This document shows positions 6,612 to 14,719 of a stretch of DNA of 21,576 nucleotides, piece after piece; within the stretch, counting starts at the first letter, position 1, and every line of letters starts with the position of its first letter. The notes below the pieces were generated by a model. It was not told the origin of the DNA and ran no database searches. It saw nothing but the letters and a program-made list of their open reading frames with translations. Source of the DNA: an uncultured Tessaracoccus sp. Its GTDB lineage: Bacteria > Actinomycetota > Actinomycetes > Propionibacteriales > Propionibacteriaceae. The translations under genes and the position numbers were made by a program. The stretch lies in NCBI RefSeq assembly GCF_947286155.1, contig NZ_CAMYPD010000043.1, positions 1 through 21,576 on the forward strand. Direction: 5' to 3'.

Positions 6612-8560
6612 CGAGCACTCTCCGCATCGAGCCCGTACAACCCGTCGTCAGCTGCCATTGCAACGACGCCGGGGCCGTCGCACCCAAAGGTTCGCCCATC
6701 GTTGCGCTCGTAGGCTCGCCCAACGTCGGAAAGTCGACGTTGTTCAACGCCCTGACCGGCGCCCGGCGCACCATGGGCAACTGGCCCGGCACCTCCGTCG
6801 AGGTGGGGCGCGGCGCGTGGAAAGGCCGCCGCACGTACGACCTGCTCGACCTCCCCGGCGCCTATTCGCTCGACGCGATGTCACCCGACGAGGAACTCAC
6901 CCACGCGCTCCTGCTCCAGGCGCCCGAGGATGAGCGTCCTGACGTCGTCGTGGTGATCGTCGACGCAGCCCACCTCAGCCGTTCCATGTACCTCCTCTCG
7001 CAGGTTCGCGAGCACCGTTTCCGGATCGTCGTCGCCATGACGATGGACGACGTCGCTCGCCAGCGGGGTATCGACGTCGACCAGCAAGCGCTGAGCGCAG
7101 CCGTCGGCGTGCCCGTCGTCGCCGTGAATCCGCGCACGCGCACGGGTCTCGTCGAGTTGGAAGAGGCCGTGATGGATGCCCTCGACGGATGCTGCGCGAC
7201 GCCGCGCGCGCTGCCCGCCGACGCGGACGAGTTCGCGCTGGCCGACGACCGCTTCGCCTGGATCGACGCCGCCGTCGCCTCCGCCACGACGCAGCCTACG
7301 GAGGCGAAACTCACCAACACGGAGCGCTTCGACAAGATCGCACTGCACCCCGTCGCCGGCCCGTTGCTGTTCTTGGCGACGATGTGGCTGGTGTTTCAGA
7401 TCACGACGACGGTGGCAGCACCGCTACAGGACGGCCTGGAAGGCCTTGTCACCGGCCCCATCACCGACTGGGCGCGCGCCGGGCTGGAAGCCATCCACCT
7501 GCCGAACATCGTGACGAGCCTCCTCGTCGACGGGATCATCGCCGGCGTGGGCGCACTCATGCCGTTCATCCCGTTGATGACGCTCATGTTCGTGTTGTTG
7601 GCCGTCCTGGAAGACTCGGGCTACATGGCGCGCGCCGCCGTCGTCGCCGACCGCACCATGCGCTGGATCGGCCTGCCCGGCAAGGCATTCCTGCCGCTCA
7701 TCGTGGGCTACGGCTGCAACGTGCCGGCCATCTCCGCCACCCGCGTGCTCTCGCAACGTCGCCACCGCATCATGACCGCGCTGCTCGTGCCGTTCACGTC
7801 GTGCTCGGCGCGCCTCACGGTGTACATGCTGGTGGCAAGCGCATTCTTCCCCAGGCACGCGGGCAGCGTCGTGTTCGTGATGTACCTGCTCTCCATCGTG
7901 CTTATCGTGCTCGCCGGGCTGCTCATGAAGAACACGCTGTGGCGGACCATGGGCAGCGAACCGCTCATCATGGACCTGCCGCCCTACCAATTCCCGACGG
8001 CGCGCATCACCGCGTCGGTGACGTGGACCCGTCTCAAGGGCTTCCTGGAAACCGCCACCGGCATCATCGTCGTCACCGTAGCTGCGGTGTTCGTGTTGCA
8101 GTCCATTCCGGTAACCGGTGAGGGCTCGTTCGGCGACCTCGAGCCCGAGGACTCCGCCTACGCGGCCGTGGCGAAGACCGTCGCACCGGTCTTTGAACCC
8201 GCCGGTTTCGGCACGTGGGAGACCACCGGCGCGCTGGTGACGGGCTTCGTCGCGAAGGAGGCCGTCATCTCGACGTGGGCGCAGACCTACGCCGTCGACG
8301 ATCCCGAAGAAACCGGCGACGACGCCGCGCTCGCCGCGAAGATCAACCAGGCCTTCGAAGCGTCGTCGGGCGGGCACAAGATCCCCGCCGTGTGGGCGTT
8401 CCTGGTGTTCCTCCTCGCCTACACGCCGTGCATGGCGGTGCTCGCTGCACAGCTGCGGGAGATTGGCTGGAAGTGGACACTGTTCGGGGTCGGCACACAG
8501 CTCGCCGGGGCCTGGCTCCTGGCCGTCGCGGTGTTCCAGATCGGGAGCCTGATCGCGTGA
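6608..8560 (+). CDS. feoB: FeoB ferrous iron transporter, G-protein/membrane fusion
   Basis: A 650-residue FeoB that imports Fe(II) across the cytoplasmic membrane. After a short extension with a CHC motif, the N-terminal G domain shows G1 GSPNVGKST (36-44), a G2 Thr in GTSVEVG, and G3 DLPG (81-84). At the G4 position the sequence is TMDD (145-148) where most FeoBs have NxxD, so the base-recognising Asn is replaced by Thr. The membrane domain (about 245-650) has the two Gate motifs with conserved Cys: GYGCNVPAISATRVL (C370) and PFTSCSARL (C399). Length is on the short side for the family, usual for actinobacteria. It overlaps feoA by ATGA and the next gene by GTGA. Confidence 0.97.
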   Translation: MTSTLRIEPVQPVVSCHCNDAGAVAPKGSPIVALVGSPNVGKSTLFNALTGARRTMGNWPGTSVEVGRGAWKGRRTYDLLDLPGAYSLDAMSPDEELTHALLLQAPEDERPDVVVVIVDAAHLSRSMYLLSQVREHRFRIVVAMTMDDVARQRGIDVDQQALSAAVGVPVVAVNPRTRTGLVELEEAVMDALDGCCATPRALPADADEFALADDRFAWIDAAVASATTQPTEAKLTNTERFDKIALHPVAGPLLFLATMWLVFQITTTVAAPLQDGLEGLVTGPITDWARAGLEAIHLPNIVTSLLVDGIIAGVGALMPFIPLMTLMFVLLAVLEDSGYMARAAVVADRTMRWIGLPGKAFLPLIVGYGCNVPAISATRVLSQRRHRIMTALLVPFTSCSARLTVYMLVASAFFPRHAGSVVFVMYLLSIVLIVLAGLLMKNTLWRTMGSEPLIMDLPPYQFPTARITASVTWTRLKGFLETATGIIVVTVAAVFVLQSIPVTGEGSFGDLEPEDSAYAAVAKTVAPVFEPAGFGTWETTGALVTGFVAKEAVISTWAQTYAVDDPEETGDDAALAAKINQAFEASSGGHKIPAVWAFLVFLLAYTPCMAVLAAQLREIGWKWTLFGVGTQLAGAWLLAVAVFQIGSLIA

Positions 8561-8844
8561 GCGGCCCCCTGACCCAGGTAGCGCACGCGATCGGCGACGG
8601 CGTCGGCACTCGCGCCGGCATCGCACGCGCGACGGGCCTCGCGCCCGATGTTGTCGACGCCGCCCTGGCCCACCTTGAGCGCACAGGGTTCCTCGTCTCG
8701 GAGCAGCTCTCGTCCGGTTGCCCCGACGGTGGCTGCGGCGCCTGCCCCAGCGGCAAGGCCGATGGATCGGCCGGCTGTGGCGCGTCGGGAATGAACACCG
8801 CACGCGGGCCCGTGATGCTGAAACTCACCCGACGCCCCGGCTAA
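8557..8844 (+). CDS. FeoC-like winged-helix protein with a four-cysteine cluster
   Basis: This 95-residue third gene of the feo operon starts at GTG 8557, overlapping the feoB stop as GTGA. Residues 1-48 look like a winged helix (GTRAGIARATGLAPDVVDAALAHLERTGFL), the fold of FeoC. Cysteines at 55, 60, 63 and 74 (Cx4Cx2Cx10C) resemble the C-terminal cluster of FeoC that binds an oxygen-sensitive Fe-S centre in enterobacterial members. It may sense redox or iron state and tune FeoB stability; that function is taken from the family. Identity with Klebsiella or E. coli FeoC cannot be judged by eye, so no symbol is given. Confidence 0.85.
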   Translation: MSGPLTQVAHAIGDGVGTRAGIARATGLAPDVVDAALAHLERTGFLVSEQLSSGCPDGGCGACPSGKADGSAGCGASGMNTARGPVMLKLTRRPG

Positions 8845-8857
8845 GATCGCTCATTTC

Positions 8858-8893
8858 GTGAGATGTGTTGCGGTTTTCCACAATACATCTCAC
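8858..8893. repeat. Diverged copy (C) of the GTGAGAT hairpin repeat
   Basis: GTGAGATGTGTTGCGG (8858-8873) and CCACAATACATCTCAC (8878-8893) form a 16-position stem with one G-T wobble and one C-A mismatch around a TTTT loop. The following ACTAT also matches copies A and B at 10738 and 18352. It lies 13 bases after the feo operon and could end its transcription. Confidence 0.75.
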
Positions 8894-9012
8894 ACTATGA
8901 GGCCTGTCGTCCCGCGAGAATCCTGTGTCGCGTAGACGAAGATTGCCCCGACGACGCCCGCGCCGCCCAGTGCGTAGGGGCCGGGCCACCGTCGACAGTG
9001 GAGCTGGCACTA

Positions 9013-9048
9013 CTGACGTGCGACAACAGCTTGCGGTGTAATTAGGTC
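9013..9048 (+). promoter_or_regulatory. Candidate leaderless promoter of the YdcF-like gene
   Basis: CTGACG (9013-9018) and TGTAAT (9037-9042) are spaced by 18 bases and match the -35 and -10 consensus at four and five of six positions. TGTAAT ends six bases before the ATG at 9049 and there is no Shine-Dalgarno, so translation probably begins at the mRNA 5' end. Confidence 0.5.
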
Positions 9049-10071
9049 ATGCTTGTCGTTGCCTTGGTGTGTCTTGTCGCGTTTGCGGTGTGGTTCGCCA
9101 TCGAGCCACGCGTCGTGTGGCCGGGGTTTCTGCTGACCTTCGGGGTCGCCGCGTTCCTGGCGCAGGTGGCGCTGTGGATGGGCGTTGCCGCTACGTTGCC
9201 GGTGGTGGGGTTGCCGTTCGGGTTAGTGCTCGTCGTGCTCGCCTTGGTGTTGCTGGGCTCGCCGGTGATCGTCGGGGTATTCCTCATCGCCAACTTCGTG
9301 TTGATGCTGCGCAGAGAAGGACGCACCCGCGCCACGTTGCTGTCCGGCCTTGTCGGAGCCGGGATGCTCGCCTACGTGGCCGCGTTCCTCGTCGCTTACT
9401 TGCTGCAGTGGGATTGGCAGGCATTCATTCTTGGCGCGCTCGGGCTACCCCTGCTGGCGTTGGCCGTCGGGTTCGTGAGCTTCCTCTTCTACTCCAACTT
9501 CTATGTCTGGTGGTTTGGCCGGTTCGGTAGGCAGGTGAGTGCGGTCGTCGTGCTGGGTGGTGCGCTGCGTGGACGGTCGGTGTCGCCGCTGCTCGGGCGT
9601 CGCATCGATAAGGGGCTGGAACTCGCGCGCAAGGAGTGGAGCGGCGGGCGTGACATTCCCATCATCATGTCCGGTGGACAGGGCGCCGATGAGGAGGTCT
9701 CCGAGGCTTCGGCCATGGCTGAGTATGCGCAGGGCCGAGGGGTGCCGTCGGAGAGAATCTGGCTGGAAGATCGCTCGACGACGACCGCAGAGAACCTCGC
9801 CCTCACCGCCGAACTGCTGCGGGACAAGGGGATTCATGGGCCTGTGGTGGTTGCGACGAATGACTATCACGCGTTTCGTGCCGCGACGATGATGCGTCGC
9901 GCCAAGGTGCCGGGCTATGCCCTTGGCTACCGGACCGCGCGCTACTACTGGCCGGCGGCGACGATCCGCGAATACCTGGCCGTGTTGCGAGACCACCGGC
10001 TGTTCGTGTCCGTCGTGCTGGGTCTACTGCTGCTTCCGCTGCTGATTGGGCTTGCGAGTTCCTTGGGCTGA
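9049..10071 (+). CDS. YdcF/SanA/ElyC-like membrane protein with DUF218 domain
   Basis: A 340-residue protein with about five hydrophobic segments in residues 1-150, a DUF218 domain from about 163 to 295, and a last membrane segment at 318-338. The DUF218 domain starts with SAVVVLGGAL and contains MSGGQGADEEVSEASAMAEY, the conserved DRSTTTAENL and VVVATNDYHAFRAA. Family members such as E. coli ElyC and SanA affect envelope integrity, but their chemistry is not settled, so no reaction is assigned. The gene stands behind a hairpin repeat and a plausible leaderless promoter and ahead of a GtrA-family gene on the same strand. Confidence 0.85.
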   Translation: MLVVALVCLVAFAVWFAIEPRVVWPGFLLTFGVAAFLAQVALWMGVAATLPVVGLPFGLVLVVLALVLLGSPVIVGVFLIANFVLMLRREGRTRATLLSGLVGAGMLAYVAAFLVAYLLQWDWQAFILGALGLPLLALAVGFVSFLFYSNFYVWWFGRFGRQVSAVVVLGGALRGRSVSPLLGRRIDKGLELARKEWSGGRDIPIIMSGGQGADEEVSEASAMAEYAQGRGVPSERIWLEDRSTTTAENLALTAELLRDKGIHGPVVVATNDYHAFRAATMMRRAKVPGYALGYRTARYYWPAATIREYLAVLRDHRLFVSVVLGLLLLPLLIGLASSLG

Positions 10072-10230
10072 GCCTGGCGGAGGCGTTCAGGGACAACCGA
10101 CGTGGCGGCCGAATTCGGGGCTCCTGTGCCTGCTCGCCGACGACGTCGACTCGCGGCCTATACCGTTCCTCGGCCTCTCGGCCCGTGACGACCGCGTCGC
10201 GTGGTGCCCGTCGTGCGTCATACTTTCCCT

Positions 10231-10710
10231 GTGGCGGACGCGACGAAGACAACAGCGGCGGAGGCATTCAATGCCTTCACCGGCTGGTTGCATGCCCTCA
10301 TGCCCAGCCAAATCCGGCGCTTCCTGCCGCAGACCTTCATCGGGTTTGCGATCATCAACTCCTCGACGTTCCTCCTCGACCTAGTCCTGTTGTCGTTCAG
10401 CACGCGTGGGCTCAGGTGGCCGTACCCCGTCGCGGTGTCGGTGAGTTTCGCGGTGGCGGCGAGCGTCGCGTTCGTGCTCAACAAGCTGCTCAACTTCCGC
10501 GCCCACGGCGACACCGGGCGGCAATCCGGGCGCTACCTGTTGGTGCTGGTGACGAACTACGTGCTCTGGATCCTCTGCTTTTCGTGGATGCTGAACGCGC
10601 TCGGCGTACCCCCTGAGCTGGCGCGCATCCTCGCCGCCTTCGCAGAGGGCATCTACATCTATCTGCTGTCGCGGTTGTGGGTCTTTCGACGGCGGCTCTC
10701 GCCGTCGTAA
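10231..10710 (+). CDS. GtrA-family membrane protein
   Basis: About 159 residues with four membrane segments and the GtrA signatures: FIGFAIINSSTFLLDLVLL in the first segment, FVLNKLLNFR after the second, and a closing ILAAFAEGIYIYLLSRLWVF. GtrA/DPMS-related proteins are thought to help move polyprenyl-linked sugars across the membrane during envelope glycan synthesis. GTG 10231 is preferred over upstream GTG codons at 10201, 10204 and 10213 because a CATACT/TACTTT -10-like element lies just before it and no Shine-Dalgarno is seen for any of them. That choice is uncertain. The 3' end runs into a strong hairpin and faces the convergent alpha-mannosidase gene. Confidence 0.8.
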   Translation: MADATKTTAAEAFNAFTGWLHALMPSQIRRFLPQTFIGFAIINSSTFLLDLVLLSFSTRGLRWPYPVAVSVSFAVAASVAFVLNKLLNFRAHGDTGRQSGRYLLVLVTNYVLWILCFSWMLNALGVPPELARILAAFAEGIYIYLLSRLWVFRRRLSPS

Positions 10711-10737
10711 ATCCCCGACGGGGACCGTCGCCGACGG
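10687..10737 (+). terminator. Hairpin cluster at the end of the GtrA-family gene
   Basis: CGACGGCG (10687-10694) and CGCCGTCG (10700-10707) form a perfect 8-bp stem with a 5-base loop directly before the TAA. CGACGG (10716-10721) and CCGTCG (10725-10730) form a second stem, and another CGACGG follows at 10732-10737. No T-run follows, as is usual for high-GC terminators. Confidence 0.5.
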
Positions 10738-10824
10738 CACCTGCCGCGCCCACACCCCTCAACGTGTGAGATCTGTTACGGAAACCCGCAACAGATCTCA
10801 CACTATCTCGCTCGTCGGGTGCGA
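10738..10824. repeat. 87-bp hairpin repeat, copy A
   Basis: The core is GTGTGAGATCTGTT (10764-10777) facing AACAGATCTCACAC (10790-10803), 14 perfect pairs, then one mismatch and CGG/CCG around an AAAC loop. The whole unit, from CACCTGCCGCG to GTCGGGTGCGA, is repeated at 18352-18438 with one base difference. It lies between the convergent GtrA-family and mannosidase genes, where it could also stop transcription from both sides. Confidence 0.9.
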
Positions 10825-10865
10825 CCTGCGTGCGGCGCTCCCAGCAGGGTTGATGCCGAGGCAGC

Positions 10866-13800
10866 TCACGCCTTCCGCGCGCAGCGAACGGTCAGAATCT
10901 GGAACGGTCGCAGCGTGAGTTGGATGGAGCTGCGCGCCCCGGGCTCCACTTCCAGTGGGTCGAGCACAGTCTCGTGGAGGTCGGTGATGCTCGCGGACAC
11001 GAATTCGGGGTCCACGCTCAGCACCGTCGACGCCCGTCCGCCGAGTGATTCGTAAAGCCGCAGCACAAGGTCGCCTGAGCCATCCTCGGCGAGCTTCACG
11101 GTCTCGAGCCGCACCGCACGTCCGGTCACCGTCACGATCGGCTCGACGGGGTGGGCGCCAGCAAGCGTTCGTGGCCGGTGGTGCAGCAGATAGCCCTCGT
11201 CACAGGCGTCGGCGATCGTCGCACCCAGGCGCAGGACATGGTGGAATTCGTGCCGGCCCTGGTCGGCCTCCGGATCCGGGTATCGCGGGCCGCGGAGCAA
11301 GGATGCGCGGACCCACGTCGTGGTGCTCCCGTCCTCGCCCACGGTGCGGGACACATCATGACCGTAGACCGACGTGGCTAGGGCGAAGCCGTAATCAGTC
11401 TCACCAACGTGCAGCCAGCGGTGCGCGGGGATCTCGTAGCGTGCGGCATCCCACGACGTATTGCGGTGCACCGGACGCTTCACGTGACCGAACTGCGTCT
11501 CGCACGCCGAATAATCGGCATGAACGTCGAGTCCAAAACCGAGCTTCAGCAACTGCTCCTGATCCGCCCAGTCCACAACAGTGGAGATGGCGACGCCAGC
11601 CCGCCCTGGAGTCAGCGTGATCCGCTGGGTGATTGTCGACGGACCCGTGCTCGTCACGACGACGACTGAGTCGTCCTCCAACGTCACTGAATCAGCTTCG
11701 AGCAACCGGCCAACGAGTTCGTAGTCGCGGTCGATGTTCCACGCGTCCCACGTCGTGGGGCGGTCGCGGAACAGCTGCAGAACGTTGCCGCCCGCACCCT
11801 CGGCGATTGCTTCTCTCCCCGTCGCGAGATCCACGGCACTCACGATGCGTCCCAAACGGTCGACAACGACTCTGGCGTGCGCGTGTTCGAGGATGATGAG
11901 GCTGCCCTCGGTTCTCGAGGTGACGGGTTGATCGTCGGTGGTCATCGCAGTGATGCCGCCCTGGGTGGCCTCGATCGGCGCCGCGACGGCGTTCATCTCG
12001 GAATGTCCATCCCCAACGATCGCGGTGAGGGACTCGTCGATGATCGTCTCGAGCTCGGCGAACATCTCGGCGTAGGTGCGTGCGACCTCGTCGTGCACCC
12101 ATTTGATGCAGGTGCCGGGCAGGATGTCGTGGAATTGGAACAGCAACGTCTGTCGCCAGAGGCGCTCGAGCTGCTCGTAGGGGTAGCGACGCCCAGCGCG
12201 CACGGCGGCGGTGGCCGCCCAGAGCTCGGCTTCGTGGAGCAGCGCTTCGGCACGACGGTTGCCCCGCTTGCCCTCGGCTTGGGACGTGAAGACGCCGCGA
12301 TGGAATTCGAGGTACATCTCACCGTTCCACACTGGCGCGTCGGGGTACTCCTCCTGAGCCGAGGCAAAGAAGTTACGTGGGCTGTCCAGCTTGACCTTCG
12401 GCGAGCCAGCCAGTTCTGCGCACCGCTGTGCGCGCGCCAGCATCTCGCGGGTGGGGCCGCCACCGCCGTCGCCGTAGCCGAAGAGCAACAGCGACGAGTT
12501 GGCAACCGACTTTTCGCTGTATTGGCGTTCAGCCCGGTGCAGGTCAGCTGCTCCTAGATCAGAGCCGTACGTATCTGAGGGTGGGAAATGCGTGAAAATG
12601 CGTGAACCGTCGAGTCCCTCCCACCAGAACGTGTGGTGTGGCATCCGGTTGACCTCGTTCCAGGAGAGCTTCTGCGTCAGGAACCACTTCGCACCGGCGA
12701 GCTTCGCGATCTGCGGCATCGACGCCGAATAGCCGAACGAGTCCGGAAGCCACGCCTCGGCCGGCTCGGTGCCGAATTCCTTTCGGAAGAGCTTCGTCCC
12801 TTCGATGAACTGCCGCGCCATCGCCTCGCCGCCCGGCATGTTGGAATCGGACTCGACCCACATCCCGCCGACGGGGACGAACTTGCCCGACCGCACAGCT
12901 TCGCGCAGCCGCGCGAACAGGTCGGGATGGTGTTCCTTCAGCCACGCGTACTGCTGCGCGGATGACGCGGCGAAGTGGAAGTCTGGGTGCTGATCCATGA
13001 GGTCGAGCACATTGGACCAGGTGCGGGCCACTTTGCGTGCGGTCTCTCGGATGGGCCAGAGCCAGGCGGAATCGATGTGCGCGTGCCCGACAGCGCTGAT
13101 GTTGTGGGCTCCGACGTGGGCTGGGCCCCGCAGTACGGGTTCAAGAGCCGCACGGGCCGTCGCGGCGGTGCCGACGACGTCGCCCGGGTCGAGTGACTGG
13201 AGGGCTCGCGAGACCGCAGACAAGATCTGCGTACCTCGCGTTGTATCGTCGCCCAGCTCCTGGGCGAGCCCCAGCAGCACTTCGAGGTCGATGATGAGAT
13301 CAGCCACCACCGTGCTGCGTAGTCCGACAGCGATCTCACGGACGCGGTATTGGCGCTCTCCCTGCAGCGCGTCCGGGGTGCCGAGCCTCGTCGGTTCGAA
13401 GCTCCAGCCGTGGATGACGTCGGGGTTGGACGCCGCCTCTAGGTACAGCTCGAAGCGGCCTCCTTCGGTGACGCGCTCTAGCGGCACGTAGCGATTGAAC
13501 GGCTCAACAGCCTTGATGACGCGGCCCCGGGAGTCGTAGGCGAGAGCTTCGCACTGAAAACCCGTCTGCACGGCGTTGAAACCGATGTCGGCGATGAGTT
13601 CTGCACTCTGCGTCGGGCCCTGCTCCCATTGGGACGGGATCTCACCGCTGACGCGCAGCCATGTGGTGCCCCATGGGCGGCCCCAAGGGGCATCCAAATC
13701 CATGGGTCGGAAGTCGCCCTGCACTGCCTGCGTGAAAGGAATCGGTTCGTCGGGGATTTCCCACGCATCGACGACGACGGGCGCCTTGGCAATATGGACG

Positions 13801-13871
13801 GCCGGTCGGATCACCTGATCGAGCCAACGACTGGCCTGGTCACGGACGTGTTGGGTGCTGAAATGTGCCAC
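10866..13871 (-). CDS. Alpha-mannosidase, glycoside hydrolase family 38
   Basis: A 1001-residue GH38 enzyme that removes alpha-linked mannose from oligosaccharides. The catalytic core has GHAHIDSAWLWP (262-273), with His265 and Asp267 as expected zinc ligands; LPDSFGYSASMPQI, with Asp377 as the expected nucleophile and zinc ligand; and HDILPGT with His581 as the fourth ligand. VESDSNMPGGEAMARQ (339-354) is also typical. About 250 residues come before the core and a beta-rich C-terminal half follows. There is no signal peptide, so it should act in the cytoplasm on imported sugars. It starts at GTG 13871 behind GAAAGG, three bases after the permease stop. As the last gene of the ABC operon it probably degrades the imported substrate. 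Linkage specificity cannot be read. Confidence 0.95.
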   Translation of the reverse strand: MAHFSTQHVRDQASRWLDQVIRPAVHIAKAPVVVDAWEIPDEPIPFTQAVQGDFRPMDLDAPWGRPWGTTWLRVSGEIPSQWEQGPTQSAELIADIGFNAVQTGFQCEALAYDSRGRVIKAVEPFNRYVPLERVTEGGRFELYLEAASNPDVIHGWSFEPTRLGTPDALQGERQYRVREIAVGLRSTVVADLIIDLEVLLGLAQELGDDTTRGTQILSAVSRALQSLDPGDVVGTAATARAALEPVLRGPAHVGAHNISAVGHAHIDSAWLWPIRETARKVARTWSNVLDLMDQHPDFHFAASSAQQYAWLKEHHPDLFARLREAVRSGKFVPVGGMWVESDSNMPGGEAMARQFIEGTKLFRKEFGTEPAEAWLPDSFGYSASMPQIAKLAGAKWFLTQKLSWNEVNRMPHHTFWWEGLDGSRIFTHFPPSDTYGSDLGAADLHRAERQYSEKSVANSSLLLFGYGDGGGGPTREMLARAQRCAELAGSPKVKLDSPRNFFASAQEEYPDAPVWNGEMYLEFHRGVFTSQAEGKRGNRRAEALLHEAELWAATAAVRAGRRYPYEQLERLWRQTLLFQFHDILPGTCIKWVHDEVARTYAEMFAELETIIDESLTAIVGDGHSEMNAVAAPIEATQGGITAMTTDDQPVTSRTEGSLIILEHAHARVVVDRLGRIVSAVDLATGREAIAEGAGGNVLQLFRDRPTTWDAWNIDRDYELVGRLLEADSVTLEDDSVVVVTSTGPSTITQRITLTPGRAGVAISTVVDWADQEQLLKLGFGLDVHADYSACETQFGHVKRPVHRNTSWDAARYEIPAHRWLHVGETDYGFALATSVYGHDVSRTVGEDGSTTTWVRASLLRGPRYPDPEADQGRHEFHHVLRLGATIADACDEGYLLHHRPRTLAGAHPVEPIVTVTGRAVRLETVKLAEDGSGDLVLRLYESLGGRASTVLSVDPEFVSASITDLHETVLDPLEVEPGARSSIQLTLRPFQILTVRCARKA

Positions 13872-13874
13872 GGA

Positions 13875-14717
13875 TCAACCTTTCACCGCGCCAGAGCCCG
13901 CGAATGAGGCTCCGAATTTCTGGGATACGAGGAGATACAGGAAGATGGCCGGCAAGGCGTAGAGGATCGAGAAGGCCGCCAGCATGCCGTAGTCGATTGC
14001 GCCGTACTGGCCGAAGAATTGGTAGATCGTCACAGCAGCGGGGTGTTTGCTCCGGCTACGCAACAGCAGGAAGGGTACGAAGAAGTTGCCCCATGCCTGC
14101 ATGAACACGTAAATGAACACCACTGCGACGCCCGGTTGCATCAGTGGTACGACAACCCGCCAGAGGCCGTGTAGGCGGGAAGCGCCGTCGGTCCAGGCAG
14201 CCTCTTCGAGCACGATGGGAACCGAGTCCATGAAGTTCTTCGTCATCCAGATCGCCATGGGCAGGGCGGTTGCAGACATGAACAGGGCGGTCACCGGTAG
14301 GGAGTCGAGCACTCCGGCGCGCACGGCGAGCGAGAACACGGGCACCATCAGCGCGGACATGGGCAGGCATGAGGTCAGCAGCACTGTGTAGAGGAACGGC
14401 TGGTTGAATCGCATCTGATACCGGGAGAGCGGATAGCTCGCCAGCAATGCGACGATCACAGTGACGAGCGACGACCCCAGCGACAGCAGAAGGCTGTTGA
14501 TTAGCGGCTGGATGCCGAGCTCCCACGTGAAGACCTCGGCGAAGTTCTTGAGCGTGATACTCCTCGGCGCGGCTATTTGCGCGGATGGAGCCGAATCAAG
14601 CGAGGCGAGCACGAGCCAGGCGAGCGGGACGAGAAACACGGCCCCCACGAAGATCAGGGCCAGATTGGCGGCGAGTCGGGACGTCAGGCCCGTTGCGCCC
14701 AATGTGTGTCGACGCAT
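13875..14717 (-). CDS. Carbohydrate ABC transporter permease, MalG type (CUT1)
   Basis: A 280-residue integral membrane protein with six predicted segments. The EAA loop that docks the ATPase is visible as EEAAWTDGASRLHGLWRVVVPLMQPG, split here as EEAAWTDGAS then LWRVVVPLMQPG. The start is taken as the ATG at 14715-14717, preceded by GGAGGACTGACA; the open frame continues upstream but is then only the shadow of the neighbouring permease gene. The start lies two bases after that gene's stop. It forms the importer together with the MalF-type permease and the lipoprotein encoded upstream. Confidence 0.93.
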   Translation of the reverse strand: MRRHTLGATGLTSRLAANLALIFVGAVFLVPLAWLVLASLDSAPSAQIAAPRSITLKNFAEVFTWELGIQPLINSLLLSLGSSLVTVIVALLASYPLSRYQMRFNQPFLYTVLLTSCLPMSALMVPVFSLAVRAGVLDSLPVTALFMSATALPMAIWMTKNFMDSVPIVLEEAAWTDGASRLHGLWRVVVPLMQPGVAVVFIYVFMQAWGNFFVPFLLLRSRSKHPAAVTIYQFFGQYGAIDYGMLAAFSILYALPAIFLYLLVSQKFGASFAGSGAVKG

Positions 14718-14719
14718 TG

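Noticed and set aside
7424..8803. Minus-strand open frame of 459 codons opposite feoB
   Set aside because: It is a His/Arg/Asp-rich shadow of the feoB coding sequence. No promoter, Shine-Dalgarno or motif supports it.
8863..9045. Small open frames over and after hairpin copy C
   Set aside because: They run through the palindromic repeat, have no Shine-Dalgarno and no family features; matching frames recur at the other repeat copies only because the DNA is repeated.
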